A DNA stretch of 64,000 bases from assembly GCF_002482385.1 (NCBI RefSeq), contig NZ_DLFW01000023.1, positions 117,690 through 181,689 on the forward strand, read 5' to 3'. Positions 45,713 to 53,598 of the stretch are shown piece by piece (positions within the stretch are counted from its first letter, which is position 1; every line of letters begins with the position of its first letter). The notes beneath the pieces were generated by a model that was given only the letters and a program-made list of their open reading frames with translations, was not told where the DNA came from and did no database searches. The position numbers and the translations under genes were made by a program. This stretch comes from Dysgonomonas sp. UBA7710. GTDB lineage: Bacteria; Bacteroidota; Bacteroidia; Bacteroidales; Dysgonomonadaceae.

Positions 45713-46471
45713 TCAAAACAAACCGGCTGTTTTCTCTATCCACATGTCAGCCATCCGTTTATGGGCGGCGGCGGTAGGATGGATACCGTCCCAAAGCCAG
45801 TAGCCGGCAGGAACATTCGGGTATCTGACCAATAGGTCGCTGTATAATTTATCGAACGGAACAAGGATAGCATTGTAGTCCAATGCAATCTTTTCTATAA
45901 TTTTGCTGCATTCTCCAAGCAATTTCTGTCGTAAATTCCAAGGTCCCTGTTTGTTCAGATTCTCTGTTTCATAAGCAAAAGGTGTACATATTACTATTTT
46001 AAGATTCGGATTCTTTGCTGTGGATAAATCCAGAAGTTTGCGGTATTTCATATCCCAACCAGTCAGATCAAAGTCTTTATCTGTCCCGCTGCTTAGATAT
46101 CGGGCTATGTCATTGGTACCGATAAGAATGGATAATATATCCGGATTTATTTCCAGAGCATCGTCTTTCCATCGTTTTTCGAGGTCATCTAATGCGTTTC
46201 CACTAATTCCTCTGTTATAAAATACATATCCTTGCTCCGGAAAAGTTCCCATAAAGTAAGCCGCACATAAATACATATAGCCACTGCCGAAAATATGGTT
46301 TTGATCCCAATGATTACGTTCCGATGACGGCTTTGCATCACCTCCGCCCCAGTTGCCGTCAGTGATGGAGTCGCCTATATACAGGAATCTTTTACCTTTT
46401 TTAACCGGGTCTTGGGCTATAGCATTATTTATTATTAAAGAAAGCAGAATAAACAGTATGGCCTTTTTCAT
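45713..46471 (-). CDS. SGNH/GDSL-family esterase of the xyloglucan locus
   Basis: A 252-residue exported protein (signal ending near NAIAQD). All SGNH blocks are present: GDSITDG with the catalytic Ser, NRGISGN, IGTNDIARY, and DGIHP with the catalytic Asp and His. There is no additional domain. Because xyloglucan is often O-acetylated, a role as periplasmic acetylesterase is a reasonable guess, but its minus-strand orientation, convergent to GH43, leaves membership of the locus open. It shares only the family fold with the PUL 1 SGNH protein. Confidence 0.78.
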   Translation of the reverse strand: MKKAILFILLSLIINNAIAQDPVKKGKRFLYIGDSITDGNWGGGDAKPSSERNHWDQNHIFGSGYMYLCAAYFMGTFPEQGYVFYNRGISGNALDDLEKRWKDDALEINPDILSILIGTNDIARYLSSGTDKDFDLTGWDMKYRKLLDLSTAKNPNLKIVICTPFAYETENLNKQGPWNLRQKLLGECSKIIEKIALDYNAILVPFDKLYSDLLVRYPNVPAGYWLWDGIHPTAAAHKRMADMWIEKTAGLF

Positions 46472-46604
46472 AATCAGATTGTTACCGGATAAATACCTTT
46501 ATAAATTTACTATGTAAATATAGTGAATTGTACGAAAAAGTTTGGTGATAAACACCCTGAATGTAGCCTGAGTTTTGTACCAATGATATTCGGATGATAA
46601 AATA

Positions 46605-46633
46605 AAAGAGATTACTTCGTATGTAATCTCTTT
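46605..46633 (-). terminator. terminator after the small membrane protein gene
   Basis: AAAGAGATTAC and GTAATCTCTTT form a perfect 11-bp stem with a 7-base loop. On the minus strand it is followed by TATTTTATC. It lies 9 bases after the stop codon of the small membrane protein gene. Confidence 0.75.
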
Positions 46634-46641
46634 ATATATAA

Positions 46642-46917
46642 TTAAATATTAGATAATGTCGGCATCTCTTTTCTGTTATATCTCAACTCTTTTTCTTTCT
46701 TTTTATTCAACTCTTTTTCTGCCCTTGCTTTTCTGATAAGAATATTTACAGAGATTGCTATTGTGCAATATGTCAGGAATGGAACGACAATAAAATACGG
46801 TATATAACTTGTATATTCTCCAAAATCAAAATCGCCCACAGCCAGAATCAGTAAATAAGAAAAGAAAACGATGTATGAAATCCTGTGTATTACCTTGTAT
46901 TTCTCATATTTTTGCAT
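46642..46917 (-). CDS. small two-helix membrane protein of unknown function
   Basis: I take the ATG at 46917 (MQKYEKYK) as start; one three codons upstream is possible. The protein of about 91 residues has two hydrophobic stretches (near SYIVFFSYLLILAV and YIPYFIVVPFLTYCTIAISV) joined by a short acidic loop, and a Lys/Arg/Glu-rich C-terminal tail that should lie in the cytoplasm. I do not recognise the family. It stands alone between the SGNH gene and the ilv operon and has its own terminator. Confidence 0.6.
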   Translation of the reverse strand: MQKYEKYKVIHRISYIVFFSYLLILAVGDFDFGEYTSYIPYFIVVPFLTYCTIAISVNILIRKARAEKELNKKKEKELRYNRKEMPTLSNI

Positions 46918-46926
46918 AATAATCAA

Positions 46927-47187
46927 ATTTTAATCTGTTATAAACTATAAGAAATTAGATTCTTAAAATAATTAGCAGTGAAGTCTTTTCATACGCACCC
47001 TTTCTTTAAAAAATATTTATGTAATATGTTTGGATAAACATAGACCTTAAAAAGCAGACTTCCAAATATTTTACATAATCTTTACAATTACTGGTACCTT
47101 TATTGGATATTTTGATATAAATTGCAGTCTGTTTTTGTTGTATTTAAAACAACTTCTTCTCCAGGAAGTAAAAAAACAATGATAAAA
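46927..47187. other. AT-rich spacer upstream of the ilv promoter
   Basis: About 260 bases lie before the ilv promoter, with no open frame or motif that I can support. A short palindrome GTTGT-ATTTAA-AACAAC type sequence occurs near 47139. The stretch may hold upstream regulatory sites. Confidence 0.4.
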
Positions 47188-47217
47188 TTTGTATTTAAAA
47201 AAAAGTTTATAACTTTG
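47188..47217 (+). promoter_or_regulatory. promoter of the ilv operon
   Basis: TTTG at 47188 and TAACTTTG at 47210 are separated by 18 bases, a near-ideal Bacteroidota promoter. Transcription would start around 47223, about 18 bases before the leader peptide start codon. Confidence 0.7.
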
Positions 47218-47240
47218 TGTTCACTTTTTGATATGAAATT

Positions 47241-47303
47241 ATGACAAATTGCTTTTTACATGTCCTCGTTCTTGATATTCTCCTCGTCGGCCAGAATAAA
47301 TGA
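47241..47303 (+). CDS. ilv leader peptide (attenuation)
   Basis: A 20-codon frame starts with ATG and ends with TGA. Its core reads LHVLVLDILLV, and nine of 20 residues are Leu, Val or Ile. It lies directly after a good promoter and before a terminator hairpin that precedes ilvD. Stalling of the ribosome at the Leu/Val/Ile codons (47256-47288) would leave bases 47299-47309 free to pair with the left arm of the terminator. Reaching the stop codon would cover those bases and let the terminator form. This is the classical arrangement of amino-acid attenuators. It is too short to be found by usual gene calling. Confidence 0.75.
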   Translation: MTNCFLHVLVLDILLVGQNK

Positions 47304-47381
47304 GAAAGGTGTGTATATTAGCTCGATAATATAAGGAATAAATAAAATATAGCCTTTCTCATTCTTGGGAAAGGCTTTTTT
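47299..47381 (+). promoter_or_regulatory. ilv attenuator: antiterminator and terminator
   Basis: The terminator stem is AGCCTTTCTC (47351-47360) with GGGAAAGGCT (47367-47376) and a 6-base loop, followed by TTTTT. The left arm is also complementary over 11 bases to AATGAGAAAGG (47299-47309), which overlaps the stop codon of the leader peptide. The two pairings share bases 47353-47360 and exclude each other, which supports a switch between read-through and stop. Confidence 0.75.
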
Positions 47382-47460
47382 ATAATATTTCGGATAATAA
47401 ATAAACTAAAAGACAACTATAAGCGTGTGGCGATGAGCTAACGGCTAAATTAAGAAAGTT

Positions 47461-49293
47461 ATGGGATTTGAATTAAGAAGTTCGACAAGCACACAAGGTA
47501 GACGCATGGCAGGAGCCAGAGCTTTATGGCGTGCAAACGGTATGAAGGAGGAACAAATGGGGAAACCATTGATCGCCATCGTAAATTCATTTACGCAGTT
47601 TGTACCGGGGCATGTTCACTTACACGAAATTGGGCAAAAGGTTAAAGCTGAAATAGAAGCACAAGGTTGCTTCGCTGCAGAATTCAATACAATTGCCATC
47701 GATGATGGTATTGCAATGGGACATGACGGCATGTTATATTCTCTTCCTTCGCGTGACCTGATAGCCGATAGTGTGGAATATATGGTAAATGCACATAAGG
47801 CCGATGCAATGATTTGTATCAGCAACTGCGACAAAATTACTCCCGGAATGCTGATGGCCGCCATGAGACTGAACATTCCGACTATTTTCGTTTCAGGTGG
47901 ACCTATGGAAGCAGGCAAACTGGATGGACAACAGCTCGACCTTATAGATGCTATGATAAAGTCAGCTGATGATTCTGTTTCTGATAGGGAAGTAAGTTTA
48001 ATAGAAAAGGCAGCTTGTCCTACTTGTGGTTCTTGCTCGGGTATGTTTACGGCAAATTCAATGAACTGCCTGAACGAAGCTATCGGATTAGCTTTGCCCG
48101 GCAACGGGACTATCGTAGCTACACATGCTAATCGTATGCAGTTGTTCAGGAATGCGGCAAAACAAATAGTTACTAATGCCTATCGTTACTACAGGGATGG
48201 AGACGAGTCGGTTCTTCCCCGCAAAATTGCAACAAAAACGGCTTTCCTTAACGCTATGACACTGGATATAGCTATGGGAGGTTCTACAAATACCATCCTT
48301 CATCTTTTAGCCATTGCTCAGGAAGCCGAAGTGGATTTTACAATGGATGATATTGACAAATTGTCCCGTAAAACACCATGTCTTTGCAAAGTCGCTCCCA
48401 ATACACAGAAATATCATATACAGGATGTAAACCGAGCAGGTGGCATTTTAGGTATTATGAAAGAACTGGATAGAGCCAAGTTGATAGATACTTCTGTTTC
48501 AAGGGCTGATGGTCTTACACTTGCCCAAGCCATTAGTAAATATGATATTACAAAAAATACAATTATAACCAGAGACGCAGAGCTTACATACAAATCGGCT
48601 CCCGGCAACCGTTTCAATCTTGTAATGGGATCTCAGGATAATTATTTCCCCACACTCGATATAGACAGGGAAGCAGGCTGTATCCGTAATTTCGAACATG
48701 CCTATACGAAAGATGGCGGGCTTGCTATACTGAAAGGGAATATTGCCCTGAACGGATGTGTTGTAAAGACGGCAGGGGTTGACGAGAGCATCTTCAAATT
48801 TAAGGGAACCGCAAAAGTATTTCATTCGCAGGATGCAGCATGTGAGGGTATTCTGAAGGGTGAAGTTGTTGCCGGAGATGTGGTCATCATTACATATGAA
48901 GGGCCAAAGGGTGGACCTGGTATGCAGGAAATGTTATATCCTACGTCCTATATTAAGTCGAAGCATTTAGGGAAAGCATGCGCTTTAGTTACAGATGGCC
49001 GTTTCTCGGGTGGTACATCCGGTTTGTCTATCGGCCACGTTTCTCCCGAAGCCGCATCGGGAGGTGCAATTGGTTTGGTTCGTAACGGCGATATTATAGA
49101 AATAAATATTCCTAAACGTTCCATCAATGTGAAATTATCTGATGCAGAACTGGAAGCACGACGTCAGGAGGAATTAGCAAAAGGTAAAGATGCATTCAGG
49201 CCAAATCGTGAGCGTTATGTATCCAAAGCGCTGAAAGCCTATGCAAGCATGGTGAGTTCGGCTGATTTGGGAGCAATAAGAATTATAGAATAA
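47461..49293 (+). CDS. ilvD: dihydroxy-acid dehydratase
   Basis: This 610-residue enzyme is full length. It removes water from 2,3-dihydroxy-isovalerate and 2,3-dihydroxy-3-methylvalerate, the third common step of valine and isoleucine synthesis, using an iron-sulfur cluster and Mg2+. Visible motifs are SNCDKITPG with Cys123, CPTCGSCSGMFTANSMN with Cys186/189/192, and DGRFSGGTSGLSIGHVSPEA near the C-terminus. It is the first structural gene of the ilv operon, about 80 bases behind the attenuator terminator. A glycosyltransferase gene follows after 12 bases. Confidence 0.97.
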   Translation: MGFELRSSTSTQGRRMAGARALWRANGMKEEQMGKPLIAIVNSFTQFVPGHVHLHEIGQKVKAEIEAQGCFAAEFNTIAIDDGIAMGHDGMLYSLPSRDLIADSVEYMVNAHKADAMICISNCDKITPGMLMAAMRLNIPTIFVSGGPMEAGKLDGQQLDLIDAMIKSADDSVSDREVSLIEKAACPTCGSCSGMFTANSMNCLNEAIGLALPGNGTIVATHANRMQLFRNAAKQIVTNAYRYYRDGDESVLPRKIATKTAFLNAMTLDIAMGGSTNTILHLLAIAQEAEVDFTMDDIDKLSRKTPCLCKVAPNTQKYHIQDVNRAGGILGIMKELDRAKLIDTSVSRADGLTLAQAISKYDITKNTIITRDAELTYKSAPGNRFNLVMGSQDNYFPTLDIDREAGCIRNFEHAYTKDGGLAILKGNIALNGCVVKTAGVDESIFKFKGTAKVFHSQDAACEGILKGEVVAGDVVIITYEGPKGGPGMQEMLYPTSYIKSKHLGKACALVTDGRFSGGTSGLSIGHVSPEAASGGAIGLVRNGDIIEINIPKRSINVKLSDAELEARRQEELAKGKDAFRPNRERYVSKALKAYASMVSSADLGAIRIIE

Positions 49294-49305
49294 ATTCGGG
49301 TATAA

Positions 49306-50343
49306 ATGAGTCAAGTAGCCAATTCTACCATATTAAACAATAGAATGGATATTGTATTTTGTATCGATGATAATTATATCATGCCTTGTGGAGTTACGAT
49401 AATCTCTTTATTGGAAAACCATAAGGACAATATGATTACTTTTCATACTGTAGGTTTGGAACTTAAAGAAGAGTCTAAGAAAAAGCTATCATCCGTTTGT
49501 TCCCGGTATCGTAATGCTTCGATATTATTTTACGATGTAAGTAAGGAATCTTTAGATTCATATAAATTATCCTTGCAAAATTCCAGACATCTGAGTTTAG
49601 CTACATATGCCAGACTTTTCATCGAAAATATGTTGCCGCATGATGTGGATAAAGTTTTGTACCTGGATTGCGATCTGATAGTTGTTAATAATTTGTCTGA
49701 ATTATGGAATACGGACATCGATGGTTATGCAATTGCCGGAGTACCGGATTTTTACATCTGCAGTTCGCGTCCGGATACTTTTCAGAGATTGGATTACTCC
49801 AGTGTAAAAGGATATGTGAATGCCGGAGTATTGCTTATTAATCTGAAATACTGGAGAGAGAAAAAGCTAATAAACGTTTTCCTTAGCTTTATTAAAAAAA
49901 AGTATGACTATCTGGCATTCCATGATCAGGATGTTATCAATGGAACACTGTATGACAGCAAATTGTTTCTGCCGATAAGGTTTAATATTCTCAATTCATA
50001 TTATATGTCTGTGAATAACGATATAAACGGCCATGAAGATGAAGTTTATGAGGCACTGGCAGATCCTGCGATCATCCATTATACATCACCGGAAAAGCCT
50101 TGGCTCAGACTTAGCATGCATCCGCTGAATCGGGAGTTTATAAAGTATAAAATACTGTCTCCTTGGAAAGACGAGGCTTTAGCCTGGCCGAATATAAGCC
50201 TAAGCAGAAAATTTAGATATTACAAAAGAAAGGTATTGTATGCATTGGGTTTGAAAAAGCCGAAATATATGGACGTAAGAAAAGATTCCGGCACCGGAAA
50301 ATATAATATAAAAAAAGGTAAAACATGGATAACAATAAAATAA
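49306..50343 (+). CDS. GT8 family glycosyltransferase inside the ilv operon
   Basis: A 345-residue GT-A fold enzyme without signal peptide. GT8 features are IVFCIDDNYIMPCGVTIIS at the start, the metal-binding DxD as Asp121-Cys-Asp123 (LYLDCDLIVVNN), YVNAGVLLINLKYWRE, FHDQDVING and HYTSPEKPW. Relatives transfer glucose or galactose to lipopolysaccharide or glycan acceptors. An internal ATG at about residue 14 (MDIVFC) is an alternative start. The gene sits between ilvD and ilvB, and its end overlaps the ilvB start by 19 bases. It has no obvious metabolic tie to branched-chain amino acids, so it looks like an insertion into a conserved operon. Confidence 0.88.
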   Translation: MSQVANSTILNNRMDIVFCIDDNYIMPCGVTIISLLENHKDNMITFHTVGLELKEESKKKLSSVCSRYRNASILFYDVSKESLDSYKLSLQNSRHLSLATYARLFIENMLPHDVDKVLYLDCDLIVVNNLSELWNTDIDGYAIAGVPDFYICSSRPDTFQRLDYSSVKGYVNAGVLLINLKYWREKKLINVFLSFIKKKYDYLAFHDQDVINGTLYDSKLFLPIRFNILNSYYMSVNNDINGHEDEVYEALADPAIIHYTSPEKPWLRLSMHPLNREFIKYKILSPWKDEALAWPNISLSRKFRYYKRKVLYALGLKKPKYMDVRKDSGTGKYNIKKGKTWITIK

Positions 50344-52028
50344 CAGGAAGTGAAGCCCTTATCCGTTCTTTGATAAATGAAGGGGTAGATACTATATTCG
50401 GATATCCGGGAGGCGCTATTATGCCCGTATTCGATTGTTTATACGATTTCAAAAAAGAGATTAATCATATCCTTGTTCGTCACGAACAGGGTGCGACACA
50501 TGCAGCACAAGGTTATGCACGCACATCGGGTAAGGTTGGCGTGGCTTTGGTCACCTCCGGCCCCGGAGCGACGAATGCTGTTACAGGTATCGCCGATGCT
50601 ATGCTCGACAGTACGCCTATGGTTGTGATATCCGGTCAGGTTGTTTCTTCCCTGCTGGGCAGCGATGCCTTTCAGGAAGCCGATGTTGTAGGTATTACCC
50701 AGCCTATTTCGAAATGGTCGTATCAGATACGCCGTCCCGAAGATATGGCATGGGCGGTTGCCAGAGCATTTTATATAGCCTCTACCGGTCGTCCCGGTCC
50801 GGTTGTGCTTGATATAACCAAAGATGCTCAGTTTGGAAAGGTGGATAATTACACATATGAAAAGGGAGCGTTTATACGCAGTTATCAGCCTAAACCCGAC
50901 ATAAAGGATGCTGAGATAGAAGTTGCCGCGCAGATAATAAATGAGGCGAAGAAGCCTTTGGCCTTAGTAGGACAGGGGGTCATTCTGGGTAATGCCGAAA
51001 AAGAACTGCTTGCTTTTCTTGAAAAATCGGGTATTCCTGCTGCATCTACCATATTGGGACTCTCGGCTATACCATCCGATCATCCGCAACATGTAGGTAT
51101 GCTGGGCATGCATGGTAACATCGGTCCTAATCGTAAAACGAATGAATGTGATGTGTTGATTGCCATCGGGATGCGTTTCGATGACCGTGTAACCGGAGAT
51201 TTGAAGACATATGCCAAACAGGCGAAGATTATACACTTCGATATAGACAAGGCTGAAATAAACAAAAATGTAACAGTGACTGCCCGTGTATTGGGAGATG
51301 TAAAAGATTCTTTGCCAAAAATTACAGAGCAACTTAAAGGAAATAAATTCCCGGAATGGTTGTCTGAATTTAAAGCCTGCGATGATGAGGAATATAATTT
51401 TGTAATCAAAGATGAACTACATCCTGAATCCGGCAAGTTGAAAATGGGTGAGGTTATTAATAAAGTATCTGAGGCTACGAATAATGACGCGGTGCTTGTT
51501 ACAGATGTAGGGCAACACCAGATGATGGGAGTTCGCTATTTTAAATACAACCGTAGTCGTAGCGTAGTTACTTCCGGTGGATTGGGTACCATGGGATTTG
51601 GTCTTCCGGCAGCTATCGGAGCTAAATATGGCGCTCCTGACCGTACTGTATGCCTGTTTGTTGGTGATGGCGGTATACAAATGACCATACAGGAACTGGG
51701 TACTATTATGCAAACGGATATTGATGTTAAAATCGTAATTTTGAATAATCACTTTCTGGGAATGGTACGTCAGTGGCAGGAACTTTTCTTTGATGAGCGG
51801 TATTCCGAAACTGTAATGAAAAACCCTGATTTTGTAAAAATTGCCGAGGCATATAACATTCCGGCCAAGAAGGTGGATACAAGAGAAGAATTGGATAAAG
51901 CTATAGCCGACATGTTAAATCATAAAGGCTCTTATTTGCTGGATGTACAGGTAGAGACTAAAGGAATGGTATATCCAATGATTCCGGCAGGTACATGTGT
52001 GACAAATATATTATTGGGGAATGAATAA
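50325..52028 (+). CDS. ilvB: acetolactate synthase large subunit
   Basis: A 567-residue thiamine-diphosphate enzyme that joins two pyruvates to acetolactate, or pyruvate and 2-oxobutyrate to acetohydroxybutyrate, the first common step of the pathway. The activating Glu54 lies in LVRHEQGATHAAQGYART. The cofactor-binding GDGG begins at residue 447 and ends about 28 residues later in ILNN. The middle domain binds FAD. The start overlaps the end of the glycosyltransferase gene by 19 bases in another frame, so translation is probably coupled. The regulatory subunit is encoded 106 bases downstream. Confidence 0.96.
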   Translation: MDNNKITGSEALIRSLINEGVDTIFGYPGGAIMPVFDCLYDFKKEINHILVRHEQGATHAAQGYARTSGKVGVALVTSGPGATNAVTGIADAMLDSTPMVVISGQVVSSLLGSDAFQEADVVGITQPISKWSYQIRRPEDMAWAVARAFYIASTGRPGPVVLDITKDAQFGKVDNYTYEKGAFIRSYQPKPDIKDAEIEVAAQIINEAKKPLALVGQGVILGNAEKELLAFLEKSGIPAASTILGLSAIPSDHPQHVGMLGMHGNIGPNRKTNECDVLIAIGMRFDDRVTGDLKTYAKQAKIIHFDIDKAEINKNVTVTARVLGDVKDSLPKITEQLKGNKFPEWLSEFKACDDEEYNFVIKDELHPESGKLKMGEVINKVSEATNNDAVLVTDVGQHQMMGVRYFKYNRSRSVVTSGGLGTMGFGLPAAIGAKYGAPDRTVCLFVGDGGIQMTIQELGTIMQTDIDVKIVILNNHFLGMVRQWQELFFDERYSETVMKNPDFVKIAEAYNIPAKKVDTREELDKAIADMLNHKGSYLLDVQVETKGMVYPMIPAGTCVTNILLGNE

Positions 52029-52134
52029 TTAATTCGCAAATTCGGATATTCGCAAATTAAAAAATGAATGAGAGATATATTCTATTTTCGATATTTGCCG
52101 ATATGCTAATTTTCAAATTTTCAAATTAAAAATT
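52029..52134. repeat. word-like AT-rich repeat spacer between ilvB and ilvH
   Basis: The spacer is built from short related words: ATTCGCAAATT occurs twice (once as ATTCGCAAATTCGG), GATATTTGCCGATATGC once, and TTTTCAAATT twice in a row. A similar phrase, ATTTGCCGATGTGCCAATG, occurs near 63919. It interrupts an otherwise tight operon. Confidence 0.55.
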
Positions 52135-52686
52135 ATGCAAGATAAAACATTATATACAGTAACCATATTCTCGGAGAATACAGTCGGGCTGCTCAGTCAG
52201 GTAACCAGTGTATTTACCCGTCGCCAGTTGAATATAGAGACTCTATCCGTTTCACCATCGGCCCTGAAGGGCATACATAAATTTACAATCACCGTCTTTT
52301 GCGATGAGGAGATGATTAAGAAGGTTGTTCTGCAGGTCGATAAACGTGTAGATGTTCTGAAATCATATTATAATACAAATGATGAGTTGATACATCAGGA
52401 GATTGCCCTGTACAAACTGTCTACTCCCGATTTTCTGAAAATCGAGTCGGTAGAAGGACTTATCAGGAAATATAATGCGCGAATTCTGGATATAAATGAA
52501 AATAGCGTGGTTTTAGAGAAAACCGGACATTATCAGGAAACACAGGATTTGTTTGAAGAATTGAGTAAAACCATAGGTGTCCTACAGTTTATCCGTTCCG
52601 GACGAGTGGCGATCACTAAATCCAAAATAGAGCGCCTGAGCGATATGCTGGCCGAACTGGATAAAAAATACGAAGCAGATAAGTAA
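52135..52686 (+). CDS. ilvH: acetolactate synthase small (regulatory) subunit
   Basis: This 183-residue protein starts with an ACT domain (LYTVTIFSENTVGLLSQVTSVF, then NIETLSVSPS) that binds valine and gives feedback control of the large subunit. A second, ACT-like C-terminal domain follows from about residue 90. The length fits the long IlvH/IlvN form of Bacteroidota. It is cytoplasmic, bound to the IlvB dimer. The thioesterase gene lies 73 bases downstream. Confidence 0.93.
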   Translation: MQDKTLYTVTIFSENTVGLLSQVTSVFTRRQLNIETLSVSPSALKGIHKFTITVFCDEEMIKKVVLQVDKRVDVLKSYYNTNDELIHQEIALYKLSTPDFLKIESVEGLIRKYNARILDINENSVVLEKTGHYQETQDLFEELSKTIGVLQFIRSGRVAITKSKIERLSDMLAELDKKYEADK

Positions 52687-52759
52687 TAATGAGTTGTTAA
52701 CAGATTTGAGTATTTTTACAAATCGTTATTAACTTAATACTAACTCATATACTTATAAC

Positions 52760-53494
52760 ATGATGACTCCTATTGGCCGATACGAATTCGGAATTGACGC
52801 GTACTTAACAGATTTCAGAGGAAAAGCTACATTGCCGATGATTGGCGGATTTATGCTTCAGGCAGCAACAAAGCATGCCGAAGAACGTGGATTCGGCTAT
52901 TCTGCAATGACATCCCAACAACGGGTCTGGGTGCTTTCCCGAATAGCGATCGAAGTATTTGAATATCCGAAAAACGATACGGTAATGGTTCTCAAAACAT
53001 GGGTAGCCAGTGTCAACAGATTGTTTACCGAACGGCATTTCTCATTTGAGGACGAACAGGGCAGAGAGATTGGCTTTGCAAAATCTCTTTGGGCATCTAT
53101 TGATCTGGTGACCCGCAAACCGACGAATGTTTTGGAATTGGAAGGATTGTCTGATTATATCACTGAAAAGGAAAATCCGATAGAGGGAATGACTAAAATA
53201 CCGGCTTTGAAAGATGATTATGAGATAGCCACTGATTTTGTTGTTAAATACAGCGATGTAGACATCAATAAACACCTTAATAGTATGAAGTATATTGAGC
53301 ACTTTGTTGATGTTTTCGATATTGATATGTTCAGGGAAAAAGAAATTCGCCGTATAGAGATAAACTATATTTCGGAGGGTCGTTATGGGACAAAACTTGA
53401 TATCCTTAAACGAACTGAGAAAGACAGCATATTCGTACTGGAAATGAAGGACGGGGATACATCCGTCTGTTCTACAAGAGTAACGTGGAAGTGA
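52760..53494 (+). CDS. acyl-ACP thioesterase family protein
   Basis: A 244-residue protein with two hotdog domains, related to plant FatA/FatB acyl-ACP thioesterases. The first domain includes GGFMLQAATKHAEERGFG and WVLSRIAIEVFEYP. The second has VKYSDVDINKHLNSMKYIEHFVDVF, containing the conserved Asn-x-His segment of the active site. It releases fatty acids from acyl carrier protein. From memory, an acyl-ACP thioesterase between ilvH and ilvC is usual in Bacteroidales, perhaps linked to branched-chain fatty-acid supply from valine and leucine precursors. The link to the operon is inference. Confidence 0.88.
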   Translation: MMTPIGRYEFGIDAYLTDFRGKATLPMIGGFMLQAATKHAEERGFGYSAMTSQQRVWVLSRIAIEVFEYPKNDTVMVLKTWVASVNRLFTERHFSFEDEQGREIGFAKSLWASIDLVTRKPTNVLELEGLSDYITEKENPIEGMTKIPALKDDYEIATDFVVKYSDVDINKHLNSMKYIEHFVDVFDIDMFREKEIRRIEINYISEGRYGTKLDILKRTEKDSIFVLEMKDGDTSVCSTRVTWK

Positions 53495-53598
53495 CAAACT
53501 AAAAATGGAAAGTTGGATTTAACAATGTTGAAACTTGGAATCATTAAATTTTGAAATAAAACATATATAGTTCTTTAATTAATTAAACAAAAACAAAA

